From: Ruminococcus flavefaciens
Lineage (GTDB): Bacteria > Bacillota > Clostridia > Oscillospirales > Ruminococcaceae
DNA: 64,000 nucleotides
NCBI GenBank assembly: GCA_015067005.1
Contig: SVNH01000006.1
Coordinates: 94,009 to 158,008 of the forward strand
Reading direction: 5' to 3'
Positions 16,279 to 25,509 of the stretch are shown here, in pieces. Positions within the stretch are counted from its first letter, which is position 1. Each line of letters opens with the position of its first letter. Made by a program: the position numbers and the translations under genes. The notes beneath the pieces are model-generated. The model had not been told where the DNA came from. It saw nothing but the letters and a program-made list of their open reading frames with translations, and searched no databases.

Positions 16279-18735
16279 ATGAACTTATCTATGAAATGGC
16301 TCGGCGACTATGTTAAAGCCGATATGCCGATAAAGGATTTTTGCCACGCTCTCACAATGAGCGGCTCAAAGGTAGAGTGCTATGAGGAAGAGGGAAAGAA
16401 TATCTCCAAGGTAGTAGTTGGTAAGATACTCTCCAAAAGACCTCACGAAAATGCGGATGCACTCTTTGTATGTCAGGTAGACATCGGTGAGGATGCTCCT
16501 ATCCAGATAGTTACTAACGCCAAGAACGTAAAAGAGGGAGACCTCGTTCCTGTTGCGCTCGACGGCGCTGTACTCCCTGAGGGCAAGATAAAGAAGTGCA
16601 AGATGCGCGGGGTTGAAAGCTTTGGTATGTTCTGCGGACTTGATACTCTCGGTCTTACTGCTCACGACTTCCCTTACGCTGATCCTGAGGGCGTTTTCGT
16701 TATTGAAGAGGAATGCTCTCTCGGTCAGGACATCCACTCTGCTATCGGTCTCGATGATACTTCCGTTGAGTTTGAGATAACCTCAAACCGTCCGGACTGT
16801 CTCAGCGTTATCGGTCTTGCAAGAGAGACTGCCGCTACCTACGGCACTGAGTTCAAAGTAAAGGCTCCTGAATTCAAGGGTGTTGACGGTGATGTAAACA
16901 GCTATCTTAAAGTTGACATCCACAATGCCGAGAAGTGTCCGCGTTACTGTGCAGGTATCGTAAAGAACGTAAAAATAGGACCTTCACCACGCTGGATGAG
17001 AGAGAGACTCCGTGCAAGCGGCGTTCGTCCCATAAACAATTTCGTTGACATCACAAACTACGTTATGCTTGAATACGGTCAGCCTATGCACGCTTTCGAC
17101 CTCCGCTATGTTGAGGGCGCTCACATCAATGTCCGCAATGCTCAGAACGGCGAAAAGATCATGACTCTCGACGGCGTTGAGCGTGAACTCACTTCCGATA
17201 TGCTCGTTATCGCTGACGAAAAGAAGCCAGTTGCTGTTGCCGGCGTTATGGGCGGTGAATACAGCGGTATCATGGACGACACAACTACCGTTGTATTTGA
17301 GTCCGCTTACTTCGAGCCTTCACAGGTACGCCAGACCTCAAAGAAGCTCAAGCTCAAGTCCGATGCGTCCTCACGCTATGAAAAGGGCGTTGATCCGACT
17401 ATCTCAATGACTTGTCTCAAACGTGCATTTGAACTTGTTGAACTCCTCGATGCAGGTGAAGTCGTAAATACTGTAATTGACTGCAACAAGTCAGATTTCA
17501 AGCCTTCTGAGGTAGTTTTCGATCCTCAGTGGATAAACAATTTCCTCGGCACTGACATCTCCGAAGACGATATGAAGGAATATCTCAGCCGTCTTGAATT
17601 CACCTTCGCTGACGGCAAGGTGATCGCTCCTTCATTCCGTATAGACATCGGCTGCAAGGCTGATATTGCTGAGGAGGTTGCTCGTATCTACGGCTACAAC
17701 AACATCCCTTCAACTGATTTCCGCGGCGTTGCAAGAGCAGAATTCACAGAGGAACAGAAATTCGTCCGCACACTCAGAAACGCTGCTGTATCTCTCGGCG
17801 GATATGAGATCGCAACCTACTCATTCGTTTCGCCTAAGTATTTCGACAAAATACGTCTCCCTGAGAACAGCAGTCTCCGCAACGTTGTACGTATCGTGAA
17901 CCCTCTCGGCGAGGACACAAGCGTTATGCGTACATCCACTATACCTTCAATGCTCGATGTTCTCTCGTTCAACTACAATAACCGCAACGAGAAGGCTTGC
18001 CTCTTCGAGATCTCAAAGGAATACCTCCCGGCAAAGGAATATAAGCCGTTCATAAACGGCGATACACTCGCTAACAGCGGTGATCAGAAGCACAAGTATG
18101 AGTATTCTCTCCCGGATGAGCCGCAGAGACTTACTATCGGTATGTACGGCGGCGACGCTGACTTCTATCTCCTCAAGGGAATGGTTGAACAGCTTCTTGA
18201 TGAACTCAAAATAAACGATGTTGAATACGTCCGTGCCTGCGATTCTGACGCTTTCGATGAGAAGTGCGCTCTTCACCCCGGCAGAAGCGCAGTTATCCTC
18301 AAGGACGGCTCACCGCTCGCAATTATCGGTGAGGTACACCCAGAGGTACAGGAGAAGTACGAGATCGGCGTAAAGACATACGTTGCAAAGCTAAATATCC
18401 CTGAACTCATGGAAGCCGCTGCAAACAAGATAACATACCAGCCGCTCCCGAAATTCCCGGCTACTACCCGCGACCTCAGCCTTGTGTGCGATGAGGATAC
18501 CCCTGCCTCAGCGCTCGAAAAGGCTATCAAGGAAGCTATCGGAAAGATACTCGAAAAAGTAACTCTCTTCGATGTTTACCGCAGCGATGATATGAAAAAG
18601 AACAGCAAGAAGAGTATCGCTTACTCGATCTCTATGCGTTCACACGACGGCACTCTCACCGATGAACAGGCAGATGCTGCTATGAAACGTGCAATAAAGG
18701 CTCTCAATGCGATCGGCGCTGAACTCAGAGCATAA
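16279..18735 (+). CDS. pheT: Phenylalanine--tRNA ligase beta subunit
   Basis: An 818-residue beta chain. In order: EMAP/tRNA-binding domain (residues about 40-155), B3/B4 editing domain (about 210-390, with RPINNFVDITNYVMLEYGQPMHAFD split by conserved turns), B5, a degenerate class II core and a C-terminal ferredoxin-fold anticodon-binding domain (FPATTRDLSLVCDEDTP). I place the start at 16279 (MNLSMKWLGDYV) with GAAAGGA upstream. The in-frame extension to 16180 overlaps the preceding gene and is not conserved. Confidence 0.97.
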   Translation: MNLSMKWLGDYVKADMPIKDFCHALTMSGSKVECYEEEGKNISKVVVGKILSKRPHENADALFVCQVDIGEDAPIQIVTNAKNVKEGDLVPVALDGAVLPEGKIKKCKMRGVESFGMFCGLDTLGLTAHDFPYADPEGVFVIEEECSLGQDIHSAIGLDDTSVEFEITSNRPDCLSVIGLARETAATYGTEFKVKAPEFKGVDGDVNSYLKVDIHNAEKCPRYCAGIVKNVKIGPSPRWMRERLRASGVRPINNFVDITNYVMLEYGQPMHAFDLRYVEGAHINVRNAQNGEKIMTLDGVERELTSDMLVIADEKKPVAVAGVMGGEYSGIMDDTTTVVFESAYFEPSQVRQTSKKLKLKSDASSRYEKGVDPTISMTCLKRAFELVELLDAGEVVNTVIDCNKSDFKPSEVVFDPQWINNFLGTDISEDDMKEYLSRLEFTFADGKVIAPSFRIDIGCKADIAEEVARIYGYNNIPSTDFRGVARAEFTEEQKFVRTLRNAAVSLGGYEIATYSFVSPKYFDKIRLPENSSLRNVVRIVNPLGEDTSVMRTSTIPSMLDVLSFNYNNRNEKACLFEISKEYLPAKEYKPFINGDTLANSGDQKHKYEYSLPDEPQRLTIGMYGGDADFYLLKGMVEQLLDELKINDVEYVRACDSDAFDEKCALHPGRSAVILKDGSPLAIIGEVHPEVQEKYEIGVKTYVAKLNIPELMEAAANKITYQPLPKFPATTRDLSLVCDEDTPASALEKAIKEAIGKILEKVTLFDVYRSDDMKKNSKKSIAYSISMRSHDGTLTDEQADAAMKRAIKALNAIGAELRA

Positions 18736-18738
18736 GCC

Positions 18739-18909
18739 ATGATCGCCCAGATAATCAGCAGACTCATCGTACTTTTTATGCTGATCTGCATTTACAACAT
18801 CATGTCCGGCGCAGGCAAGAAAGACAAAAAGCGCGTTCTAATATGGAGCGGACTCTTTCTCCTTACCTGCGGAGCAATTGCGGTTCTTTACCTTATAGCT
18901 TCAAAGTAA
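18739..18909 (+). CDS. 56-residue two-helix membrane protein
   Basis: A short open frame starting 3 nt after pheT: MIAQIISRLIVLFMLICIYN, a Lys-rich loop (GKKDKKR), then a second hydrophobic segment ending LYLIASK. The layout (two helices, positive-inside loop), tight spacing and a terminator 12 nt after its stop support a real last gene of the pheST operon. No function can be assigned. Confidence 0.62.
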   Translation: MIAQIISRLIVLFMLICIYNIMSGAGKKDKKRVLIWSGLFLLTCGAIAVLYLIASK

Positions 18910-18921
18910 CTATAAATCATC

Positions 18922-18956
18922 AATTAAGGGGCATATCAAACGCCCCTTAATTTTTT
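18922..18956 (+). terminator. Terminator of the pheST operon
   Basis: An 11-bp stem AATTAAGGGGC/GCCCCTTAATT (18922-18932 with 18942-18952) and a 9-nt loop, followed by a T-run through 18956. Confidence 0.9.
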
Positions 18957-18977
18957 ATATTTAATTTGAAAAAGCTA

Positions 18978-19006
18978 TTGACAAACCTCATTTACAGTGA
19001 TATAAT
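18978..19006 (+). promoter_or_regulatory. Consensus promoter of the aldolase gene
   Basis: TTGACA (18978-18983), a 17-nt spacer and TATAAT (19001-19006). Both hexamers are exact consensus, so strong SigA-type transcription is expected. Confidence 0.88.
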
Positions 19007-19036
19007 ATATTTCGTTGATTAATAATTCACTTTAAA

Positions 19037-19069
19037 GCGTTACAGTATAAAGCTTTAAACCTGTAACGC
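19037..19069 (+). promoter_or_regulatory. Perfect 9-bp inverted repeat in the aldolase 5' leader
   Basis: GCGTTACAG (19037-19045) and CTGTAACGC (19061-19069) flank a 15-nt spacer that contains AAAGCTTT. It lies between the likely transcription start (about 19013) and the ribosome binding site at 19076-19081. It could be an operator for a dimeric regulator or an mRNA hairpin near the ribosome binding site. Confidence 0.5.
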
Positions 19070-19088
19070 AATAAAAGGAGCGGTACTT

Positions 19089-20063
19089 ATGAAAGAAATT
19101 TCCAAATTACTCGATTACAGACCTGACATCAAGGTCGTTGATGCAACTCTCAGAGACGGAGGTCTCGTTAATGACTTCTTCTTTACTGATGAATTTATAA
19201 AAAGCCTCTATAATGCCAATCTCCGCGCCGGAGTTGACTATATGGAATTCGGATACAAGGGCGACCGTGAAATGTTCGATGAAACAAAATTCGGTGCCTG
19301 CAAATTCTGCGACGATGATTTCATCCGTTCTATCGTCGGCGAGAACAATACCGACCTCAAGATCGCTGTTATGGCTGATGTAGGACGCTGCAATTACAAA
19401 AACGATATTCACGACCGCGCAGAAAGTCCGGTTGACCTCATCCGCGTTGCAACCTATCTCCACCAGATCCCGACTGCTGTTGACATGATCGAGGACGCAA
19501 AGAAAAAGGGCTATGAGGTAAGCTGCAATATCATGGCTATCTCAACTGCTCAGGAAGCCGACATCAAGGTAGCTCTCGATATTCTCGGCAAGTCGCCTGT
19601 TGACGTTATCTACATCGTTGACAGCTTCGGCTCGATCTATCCGGAACAGATGGCTCGGATCGCTGACCTCTACTGTGAATATGCAGAAAAATACAATAAG
19701 AAAATCGGTATCCACGCCCACGATAACCAGAAACTCGCTTTCGCTAACACTATCGAAGCTGTCGGCGACGGTGTTGACTGGCTTGACGCTACTTACTTAT
19801 CAATGGGACGCGGCGCAGGAAACTGTGCAATGGAACTTCTCCTCGGTTTCCTCAAGAATCCGAAGTACAATGTGTACCCTGTTCTCCAGTTCATCGAGAA
19901 GCATATGAACAAGCTTCGTGAAGAGGGCGTTGTATGGGGGTATGATCTCCAGTACCTCATGACCGGACTTCTCAATCAGCACCCAAGAACTGCTATCCAG
20001 TTCACTAAGGAAAACAGAAAGGATTATGCTGAATTCTATAAAGAGATCATCGCACAGGAATGA
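19089..20063 (+). CDS. DRE-TIM metallolyase family aldolase (HMG-CoA lyase-like domain)
   Basis: A 324-residue TIM-barrel protein. The DRE-TIM signature is VVDATLRDGGLVNDF near residues 17-31, and the metal ligand motif is GIHAHDNQKLAFAN near residues 201-214. C-terminal extensions typical of citramalate or isopropylmalate synthases are absent, which places it with 4-hydroxy-2-oxovalerate aldolase-like 'aldolase catalytic domain' proteins. No aldehyde dehydrogenase partner, the usual neighbour of catabolic aldolases, is adjacent. Substrate unknown. It is monocistronic with its own strong promoter and is followed by a large inverted repeat with a central terminator. Confidence 0.83.
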   Translation: MKEISKLLDYRPDIKVVDATLRDGGLVNDFFFTDEFIKSLYNANLRAGVDYMEFGYKGDREMFDETKFGACKFCDDDFIRSIVGENNTDLKIAVMADVGRCNYKNDIHDRAESPVDLIRVATYLHQIPTAVDMIEDAKKKGYEVSCNIMAISTAQEADIKVALDILGKSPVDVIYIVDSFGSIYPEQMARIADLYCEYAEKYNKKIGIHAHDNQKLAFANTIEAVGDGVDWLDATYLSMGRGAGNCAMELLLGFLKNPKYNVYPVLQFIEKHMNKLREEGVVWGYDLQYLMTGLLNQHPRTAIQFTKENRKDYAEFYKEIIAQE

Positions 20064-20079
20064 GCTGATATATATAGTA

Positions 20080-20515
20080 AGCACCCGCACTTATGTGTGA
20101 TCTCCATATAGAAGTTTATCAGTAATTTATTGAGGGAACCCCTTTTGAGAAAGTGCCCCCCTAATCGGGTCCGTCCCCTCTGTCCTTCGGACATCTCCCC
20201 GCACTGCGGGGAGTCACCCTCCAACTCCCTCCTGAAAACTTTATTCTGGTTTTTTCCGTAATGGTATAAATATAGCCGGAAGTCACAGAGACTTCCGGCT
20301 TTGTTATTCTATCCAAAAACGTATACCATTACGGAAAAAACGAAATAAAAGTCTTTGGAAAGGGGGTCGGGGTGACTCCCCACGGGGTGGGGAGATGTCT
20401 GCGAAGCAGACAGAGGGGACGGACCCGATTAGGGGGAACCTTTCCTCAGAAAGGTTTGCCCCGATAAGTTGCAGATAAACTTCCATGTGAGTATCGCACA
20501 CAAGTGCGGGTGCTT
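20080..20515. repeat. ~435-bp imperfect inverted repeat filling the aldolase/glgP convergent gap
   Basis: Left arm about 20080-20268, right arm about 20322-20515. Paired segments include AGCACCCGCACTT with its complement at the far right, the block around CCTAATCGGGTCCGTCCCCT in both arms, and a perfect 19-nt pair (20250-20268 with 20322-20340). Each arm also holds its own small hairpins (GTCCTTCGGAC; CCCCGC..GCGGGG on the left; GTCTGC..GCAGAC on the right). No credible gene lies inside. I have seen similar GGGGA-rich blocks between genes in other Clostridia, so this may be a dispersed intergenic repeat in head-to-head pair. Confidence 0.7.
20274..20300. terminator. Bidirectional terminator at the centre of the inverted repeat
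   Basis: A 10-bp stem AGCCGGAAGT/ACTTCCGGCT (20274-20283 with 20291-20300) and a 7-nt loop. It serves the aldolase gene (plus) and glgP (minus), although its T-runs are short on both sides. Confidence 0.65.
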
Positions 20516-20517
20516 TA

Positions 20518-22863
20518 TTACTTTATATTCCAGATATTCTCTGCATAATCGGCAATAGTTCTATCAGAACTAAACTTTCCTGCATTGCACATATTCAGCC
20601 ACTGCTTCTTTGCGAAAGCTAATCTGTTTCCGGAATAATCACGGTTACAGCGAAGCTTTGTATCAACGTAGCTGACAATATCACCAAGAAGATAATAGTG
20701 ATCCGGCTTATGCCAGCTTGCACCATCAAGCAGAGCGGTATAGAGTTCACGGAAGTCACCGCTTCCACCGTCAGATACTGTACCGTCGATAAGCGAGGAG
20801 ACAACTTTCTTTATCATCTTGTTCTCAGCAAACACCTTGCGGCTGTCATAGTCAGGTACGATCTTTTCAAGATCCTCCACCTTTGCGCCGAAGATGTAGT
20901 TATTATCCTCGCCTGCCTCCTGAACTATCTCAATATTAGCACCGTCAAAAGTGCCGAGAGTTACAGCGCCATTCAGCATAAGCTTCATATTTCCTGTACC
21001 TGAAGCCTCCGTACCTGCTGTTGAGATCTGCTCGGAAACATCTGCTGCTGCGACCAGCTTTTCAGCATAGGAAACATTATAATTCTGAACGAAAACTACT
21101 TTTATGAGATCTCTTGTATCCGGATCAGATGACACAATACGTCCGATCTCATTGATATACTTGATTATCGCTTTAGCACGGCGGTAGCCCGGAGCAGACT
21201 TCGCACCGAAAATGAATGTAGTCGGCTTGAAATCAGTGAGCGAGCCGTCCTTGATACCGTAATATATCCAGAGTATCGAGAAGGCATTCAGCAGCTGACG
21301 CTTATACTCATGCAAGCGCTTTATCTGTATATCAAATATCGAATCATCAGAGATGCTGATTCCGTCATGCGACTTTATAAAGTCTGCAAGCTGAGACTTC
21401 TTTACCTGCTTGATGCCGATAAAACGGCGGAGAATGTTTTCATCGTCCACATACTTTTCAAGCTCTTTAAGTCTGCTAAGATCGGTGATCCAGTCATCGC
21501 TGCCGAGGAGTTCGGTTATAAGTCCGGAGAGTTCCATGTTACAGAGTGCGAGCCAGCGGCGCTGAGTGATGCCGTTAGTCTCATTGCGGAAGCGCTCGGG
21601 ACATATACTGTACCAGTCAGCAAGCACCGTATCCTTGAGTATCTGCGTGTGTATCTCCGCAACACCGTTGATGTGGCTTGAAACATAGCAAGCCATATCA
21701 GCCATGTGTATGAGTTCGCCCTTTATGATCTTCATGCGGCTGATCTTTTCCTTCGGTTCTCCGGCTGCGTAGAGTTCAGCGATAAGTTCCTCATTAATCT
21801 GAATGATTATCTCGTAGATTCGCGGAAGCACCTCCTCAACGAGACCTACCCACCATTTTTCAAGAGCCTCCTGCATAACAGTATGGTTGGTATAGTTGAA
21901 CACCTTCTTAGCTGCTGCAAGAGCCTTCTCAAAAGTCCAGCCCTCGTTGTCAACAAGCTGACGGATAAGTTCGGGGATAGAAATAACAGGATGCGTATCG
22001 TTAAGCTGTATCGAGATATAGTCTGCAAGGTTATCGAGAGTACCGAAACGAGCCTTGTGCTTGCGGAGAATATCAGTCAGTGAAGCACAGCTGAAGAAAT
22101 ACTGCTGCTTCAGACGGAGTTTCTTGCCCTCGTTGGTATCGTCATTCGGATAGAGCACACGCGAGATGTCCTCAGCGTAGATCTTTTCCTTTGAGGCTTC
22201 AAGGTAGTCCTGCTTGTTGAAGGTATCGAAGTCGAATTCCTTCACAGGCTCTGCCTGCCAGAGACGGAGAGTGCCTATATTCTCAGTCTTGCAGCCAAAT
22301 ACCGGCATATCGTAAGGTACAGCCTTTACGGTCTGACCGTTATACTCTATCATTACTGTATCTGCATCGCAGCGTTTCGACCACGGATCGCCATATTTTG
22401 TCCAGTCGTCGATGTCCTCCTTCTGGAATCCGTCCACGATAGACTGCTTGAAAAGTCCGTACTTATAGCGGATTCCATATCCGTCAAGCGGAAGTCCGAG
22501 AGTTGCAGCGCTGTCGAGGAAGCAGGCAGCAAGTCTTCCCAGACCGCCGTTTCCGAGAGCAGCATCCTCTATAACTTCGAGGTCTGCAAGATCAAGACCG
22601 AGTTCACTGAATACTGCGTTCACATCATCGTAAATGCCAAGACAGAGCAGATTATTATAAACCGCACGTCCAACGAGGAATTCCATTGAAAGATAAGCCG
22701 CACGGCGCTTTGAAAGATGCTCCTGACGCGCATTGTCCCACTGACTGCCGTAGAGTTCCATTATAGTATCGCCGAGTGCTTCATGTATCTGCTGCGGTGC
22801 TGCACTCTTTATATCCTTTGGAAGTCTGCCGGTAAATTTCTCTGTAAAAAGCTTTTTTTCCAT
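20518..22863 (-). CDS. glgP: Glycogen/starch alpha-glucan phosphorylase
   Basis: A 781-residue GT35 phosphorylase that releases glucose-1-phosphate from alpha-1,4-glucans. Typical motifs are EDAALGNGGLGRLAACFLDS, DTHPVISIPEL, RIKRLHEYKRQ-type text (DIQIKRLHEYKRQLLN) and the PLP site EASGTGNMKLMLNGA with the Schiff-base lysine near residue 627. Length is normal for bacterial GlgP. It follows malQ by 26 nt, forming a malQ-glgP unit for glycogen or maltodextrin use. Confidence 0.96.
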   Translation of the reverse strand: MEKKLFTEKFTGRLPKDIKSAAPQQIHEALGDTIMELYGSQWDNARQEHLSKRRAAYLSMEFLVGRAVYNNLLCLGIYDDVNAVFSELGLDLADLEVIEDAALGNGGLGRLAACFLDSAATLGLPLDGYGIRYKYGLFKQSIVDGFQKEDIDDWTKYGDPWSKRCDADTVMIEYNGQTVKAVPYDMPVFGCKTENIGTLRLWQAEPVKEFDFDTFNKQDYLEASKEKIYAEDISRVLYPNDDTNEGKKLRLKQQYFFSCASLTDILRKHKARFGTLDNLADYISIQLNDTHPVISIPELIRQLVDNEGWTFEKALAAAKKVFNYTNHTVMQEALEKWWVGLVEEVLPRIYEIIIQINEELIAELYAAGEPKEKISRMKIIKGELIHMADMACYVSSHINGVAEIHTQILKDTVLADWYSICPERFRNETNGITQRRWLALCNMELSGLITELLGSDDWITDLSRLKELEKYVDDENILRRFIGIKQVKKSQLADFIKSHDGISISDDSIFDIQIKRLHEYKRQLLNAFSILWIYYGIKDGSLTDFKPTTFIFGAKSAPGYRRAKAIIKYINEIGRIVSSDPDTRDLIKVVFVQNYNVSYAEKLVAAADVSEQISTAGTEASGTGNMKLMLNGAVTLGTFDGANIEIVQEAGEDNNYIFGAKVEDLEKIVPDYDSRKVFAENKMIKKVVSSLIDGTVSDGGSGDFRELYTALLDGASWHKPDHYYLLGDIVSYVDTKLRCNRDYSGNRLAFAKKQWLNMCNAGKFSSDRTIADYAENIWNIK

Positions 22864-22889
22864 TTTCTAACTCCATTCTCAATAAATCA

Positions 22890-24362
22890 TCATCTGTTAT
22901 ATGTCTTGTTCAGCCTGCGTATAGTCTTGGCAAGCTCGGGAGTAAAATCCTCCTTCTTTGTGCGGAACTGCCAGTTACAGCCAAGAGTAGACGGTGTATT
23001 CATTCTTCCGGACTTAGGGCTGCCGAGGAAGTCCTGTATCTGTGCAACTGCGACCATTGCGACACTTGACCATGCTAAACGCACTACTGCCATAGGTATA
23101 TCGCTCTTCTTGCGGACATTCAGGTATCTTCTTGCGAATTTCAGCGACTTCTTATCAAGTGTTCCCACCCAGCCGTTTAAGGTCTCATTATCGTGAGTTC
23201 CCGTGTAGACAAAGCAGTTTGTAGTCGTAAAATTATGCGGAAGATATTCGTTTGTGCCGTCCGAGAAGCCGAACTGAATGACCTTCATACCGGGATAGCC
23301 GCATTTATCGAGCATTTCCCTTACCTCAGGAGTAATAAACCCAAGATTCTCAGCAATAATGTTAAGTTTGCCGAGTTCTTCCTCTGCAAGTCTGAACAGC
23401 TCGTAGTCCGGACCTTTCTTCCACTCGCCTATGGTAGCATCCTCATTGCCGAATGGTATAGTGTAATAGCTTTCAAAGCCGCGGAAGTGGTCGATACGCA
23501 CTATATCATAAAGCTGAGAAGCGTACCTGATACGGTTTATCCACCATTTATACCCGGTCTTTTTGTGATAATCCCAGTCATAGAGCGGATTTCCCCACAG
23601 CTGACCTGTCGGAGAGAATTCATCCGGCGGACAGCCGGCAACGCATACCGGACGCCGTTTCCTGTCGAACCAGAAGAGCTTATGCTCAGCCCATGCCTCA
23701 ACGCTGTCGAGAGCGCAGTATATCGGTATATCGCCGATTATCTCAATATCGTTGTCGTTTGCGTATTTCTTGAGTTCCTTCCATTGTCTGCTGAACTCAT
23801 ACTGAACAAATTTATAGAAGCCTATATCATTCTTTAACTGTTTTTTTGCCTCAGCGACTGCTGCCGGCTTGTGCATGGAGATGTCCTTCTCCCATTCATA
23901 CCATGCCTTGCCGCCGTTCTGAGATTTCAGTGCCATGAAAAGGGCATATTCCTCCAGCCACGACTTATTATCATCACAGAACACCTTATAATCAGGAAAA
24001 CGTGAAGGCTTGAAGCGCGAATAGGCTATCCTCAGAACATCAAAGCAGTATTCATAGATCAGGGCATAATCGACCTTATCCGGATCGCTGTCCCATTTGA
24101 TCGAGGAATACTCATGCTTCTCCAGCAGACCATCACCTTCAAGTATCTCAAAGTCGATGAAATATGGATTTCCTGCATTCACAGAAAATGATTGATAAGG
24201 CGAATCACCATAGCTCGTAGGTGAAAGCGGCAGTATCTGCCAGCACTTAACGCCTGCTGAACTCAGGAAATCCACGAATTCAAATGCGTGTTTTCCCATT
24301 TTTCCTATGCCGTATTCCGACGGCAGGCTTGAAATATGCATTAATATACAGCTTTTCCTCAT
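22890..24362 (-). CDS. malQ: 4-alpha-glucanotransferase (amylomaltase, GH77)
   Basis: A 490-residue GH77 enzyme that disproportionates maltodextrins. Catalytic elements are visible: nucleophile in DIVRIDHFRG (Asp near 291), acid/base in IIAENLGFITPEV (Glu near 338) and the third carboxylate in GTHDNETLNGW (Asp near 391). It also has the family start MHISSLPSEYGIG and NPLYDWDYHKKTGYKWW. It lies upstream of glgP in the same orientation, so MalQ would recycle the short dextrins left by the phosphorylase. Confidence 0.96.
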   Translation of the reverse strand: MRKSCILMHISSLPSEYGIGKMGKHAFEFVDFLSSAGVKCWQILPLSPTSYGDSPYQSFSVNAGNPYFIDFEILEGDGLLEKHEYSSIKWDSDPDKVDYALIYEYCFDVLRIAYSRFKPSRFPDYKVFCDDNKSWLEEYALFMALKSQNGGKAWYEWEKDISMHKPAAVAEAKKQLKNDIGFYKFVQYEFSRQWKELKKYANDNDIEIIGDIPIYCALDSVEAWAEHKLFWFDRKRRPVCVAGCPPDEFSPTGQLWGNPLYDWDYHKKTGYKWWINRIRYASQLYDIVRIDHFRGFESYYTIPFGNEDATIGEWKKGPDYELFRLAEEELGKLNIIAENLGFITPEVREMLDKCGYPGMKVIQFGFSDGTNEYLPHNFTTTNCFVYTGTHDNETLNGWVGTLDKKSLKFARRYLNVRKKSDIPMAVVRLAWSSVAMVAVAQIQDFLGSPKSGRMNTPSTLGCNWQFRTKKEDFTPELAKTIRRLNKTYNR

Positions 24363-24483
24363 AGAAAAAGACTCCCTTTATATATCGTATATTTTTATGA
24401 TTTCCGCCGATAATTAATGTATACTCAATAACCGGCAGTTTTGCTCAGATGCCATTCTGCCTGAGTTTTTAGGGGAGACAGAT

Positions 24484-24873
24484 ATGAAATTCTCACAATA
24501 CCTTTTTTCGTTTTTAATGGGATATTTCCTTTACAGTCTCGTAGAAATAGTCGGCAGAGGCTACACTCACTGGACGATGTCCCTTACCGGCGGCATAATT
24601 CTTGCCGCACTGTATTCAATAAACAGTCTCCGGAGCCTTACACTCTGGAAAAGCTGTTTCATAGGAGCATTGCTTATTACCGCTGTTGAATTTGCTGTTG
24701 GCATTTTTGATAATATTATTATGCACTGGGAAGTATGGGATTACTCAGATCTTCCTCTGAATTTCATGGGACAGATCTGTCTGTTTTTTTCACTTTACTG
24801 GTTTATTCTTTGTATCCCGGCTTATTATCTGTGCAGGATCATCCGAAAGCGGTTTGAACAGCAGCGCAATTGA
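24484..24873 (+). CDS. Small polytopic membrane protein (CmpB-like 'putative ABC transporter permease' family)
   Basis: A 129-residue protein with four hydrophobic segments. The phrase LYSLVEIVGRGYTHWTMSLTGG and later WDYSDLPLNFMGQICLFFSLYW match the family annotated as putative ABC transporter permease (PF06541-like), common in Firmicutes. No ATPase is adjacent, so transport is unproven. GGGGAG 6 nt before the ATG supports the start. It is divergent from malQ. Confidence 0.75.
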   Translation: MKFSQYLFSFLMGYFLYSLVEIVGRGYTHWTMSLTGGIILAALYSINSLRSLTLWKSCFIGALLITAVEFAVGIFDNIIMHWEVWDYSDLPLNFMGQICLFFSLYWFILCIPAYYLCRIIRKRFEQQRN

Positions 24874-24908
24874 CTATAAATAGTTATTTATTTTTCACAG
24901 TATATCTT

Positions 24909-24943
24909 AAAAAACAGGCTGTTCCGAATAAATCAGAACAGCC
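24909..24943 (-). terminator. Terminator of the zinc-ribbon protein gene
   Basis: Stem GGCTGTTC/GAACAGCC (24917-24924 with 24936-24943), followed on the minus strand by a T-rich run. It lies 7 nt past the stop at 24950. Confidence 0.85.
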
Positions 24944-24949
24944 ATTAAA

Positions 24950-25384
24950 TTAATAGTTCTTATTTGAATCTGCATTGAAGAAATTATTGCTGCTTTCTGT
25001 ATAATAGTCATTAGGCTCAAGAGACATAAAATCCTCGTCCTCAATATCAGGAAGTCTTGCGCCGCAGCGTCCGCAGAACTGAAAACGCTCGTTGACCTCT
25101 GCATCACACTTAGGACATATTTTGTATCCCCTGATACCGTTAAGTTCATATCTCATTTTCTTGATCCTTCTGCGTCTCTGGTCAATATCTTCGCAAAGGA
25201 CTCTGAGTTCAGAATTATCACCATCGGGATTTTTATAGTATTTCTTACCGATATCGGTAAAGATCTCAACTATTCTTTCTTCCTCGTAAAGGATCTTTCT
25301 TTTGAGATTATTCGCCTCAGAAATATTTTTTGCCTTATCGGAAGCGCCCTTGCTGACGTTGCCGAGTGTGCCGAGAATACCCAT
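24950..25384 (-). CDS. Coiled-coil protein with zinc ribbon
   Basis: A 144-residue soluble protein. Residues 1-75 are charged and helical, probably a coiled coil (KRKILYEEERIVEIF). A double-CxxC zinc ribbon follows at about residues 90-113 (CPKCDAEVNERFQFCGRCG), then an acidic Tyr/Asn tail. Such proteins are common in Clostridia with no fixed role. It ends the iorA-paaK-ACT run on this strand, with a 125-nt gap upstream. Confidence 0.72.
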   Translation of the reverse strand: MGILGTLGNVSKGASDKAKNISEANNLKRKILYEEERIVEIFTDIGKKYYKNPDGDNSELRVLCEDIDQRRRRIKKMRYELNGIRGYKICPKCDAEVNERFQFCGRCGARLPDIEDEDFMSLEPNDYYTESSNNFFNADSNKNY

Positions 25385-25509
25385 ATTTCATCACTCCTGT
25401 CGGACAATTTTCTCGTAAAACACCATAAATTAATTATACATCATTGTTACGATTTCTGTCAAGCGTTTTCAAAATATTTTTATATCAGCATCCAAAATTT
25501 GTACACATC

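Noticed and set aside
20304..20501. Frame of 65 codons on the minus strand inside the large inverted repeat
   Set aside because: It follows the repeat structure, and similar frames arise whenever this GGGGA-rich repeat occurs; not a gene.
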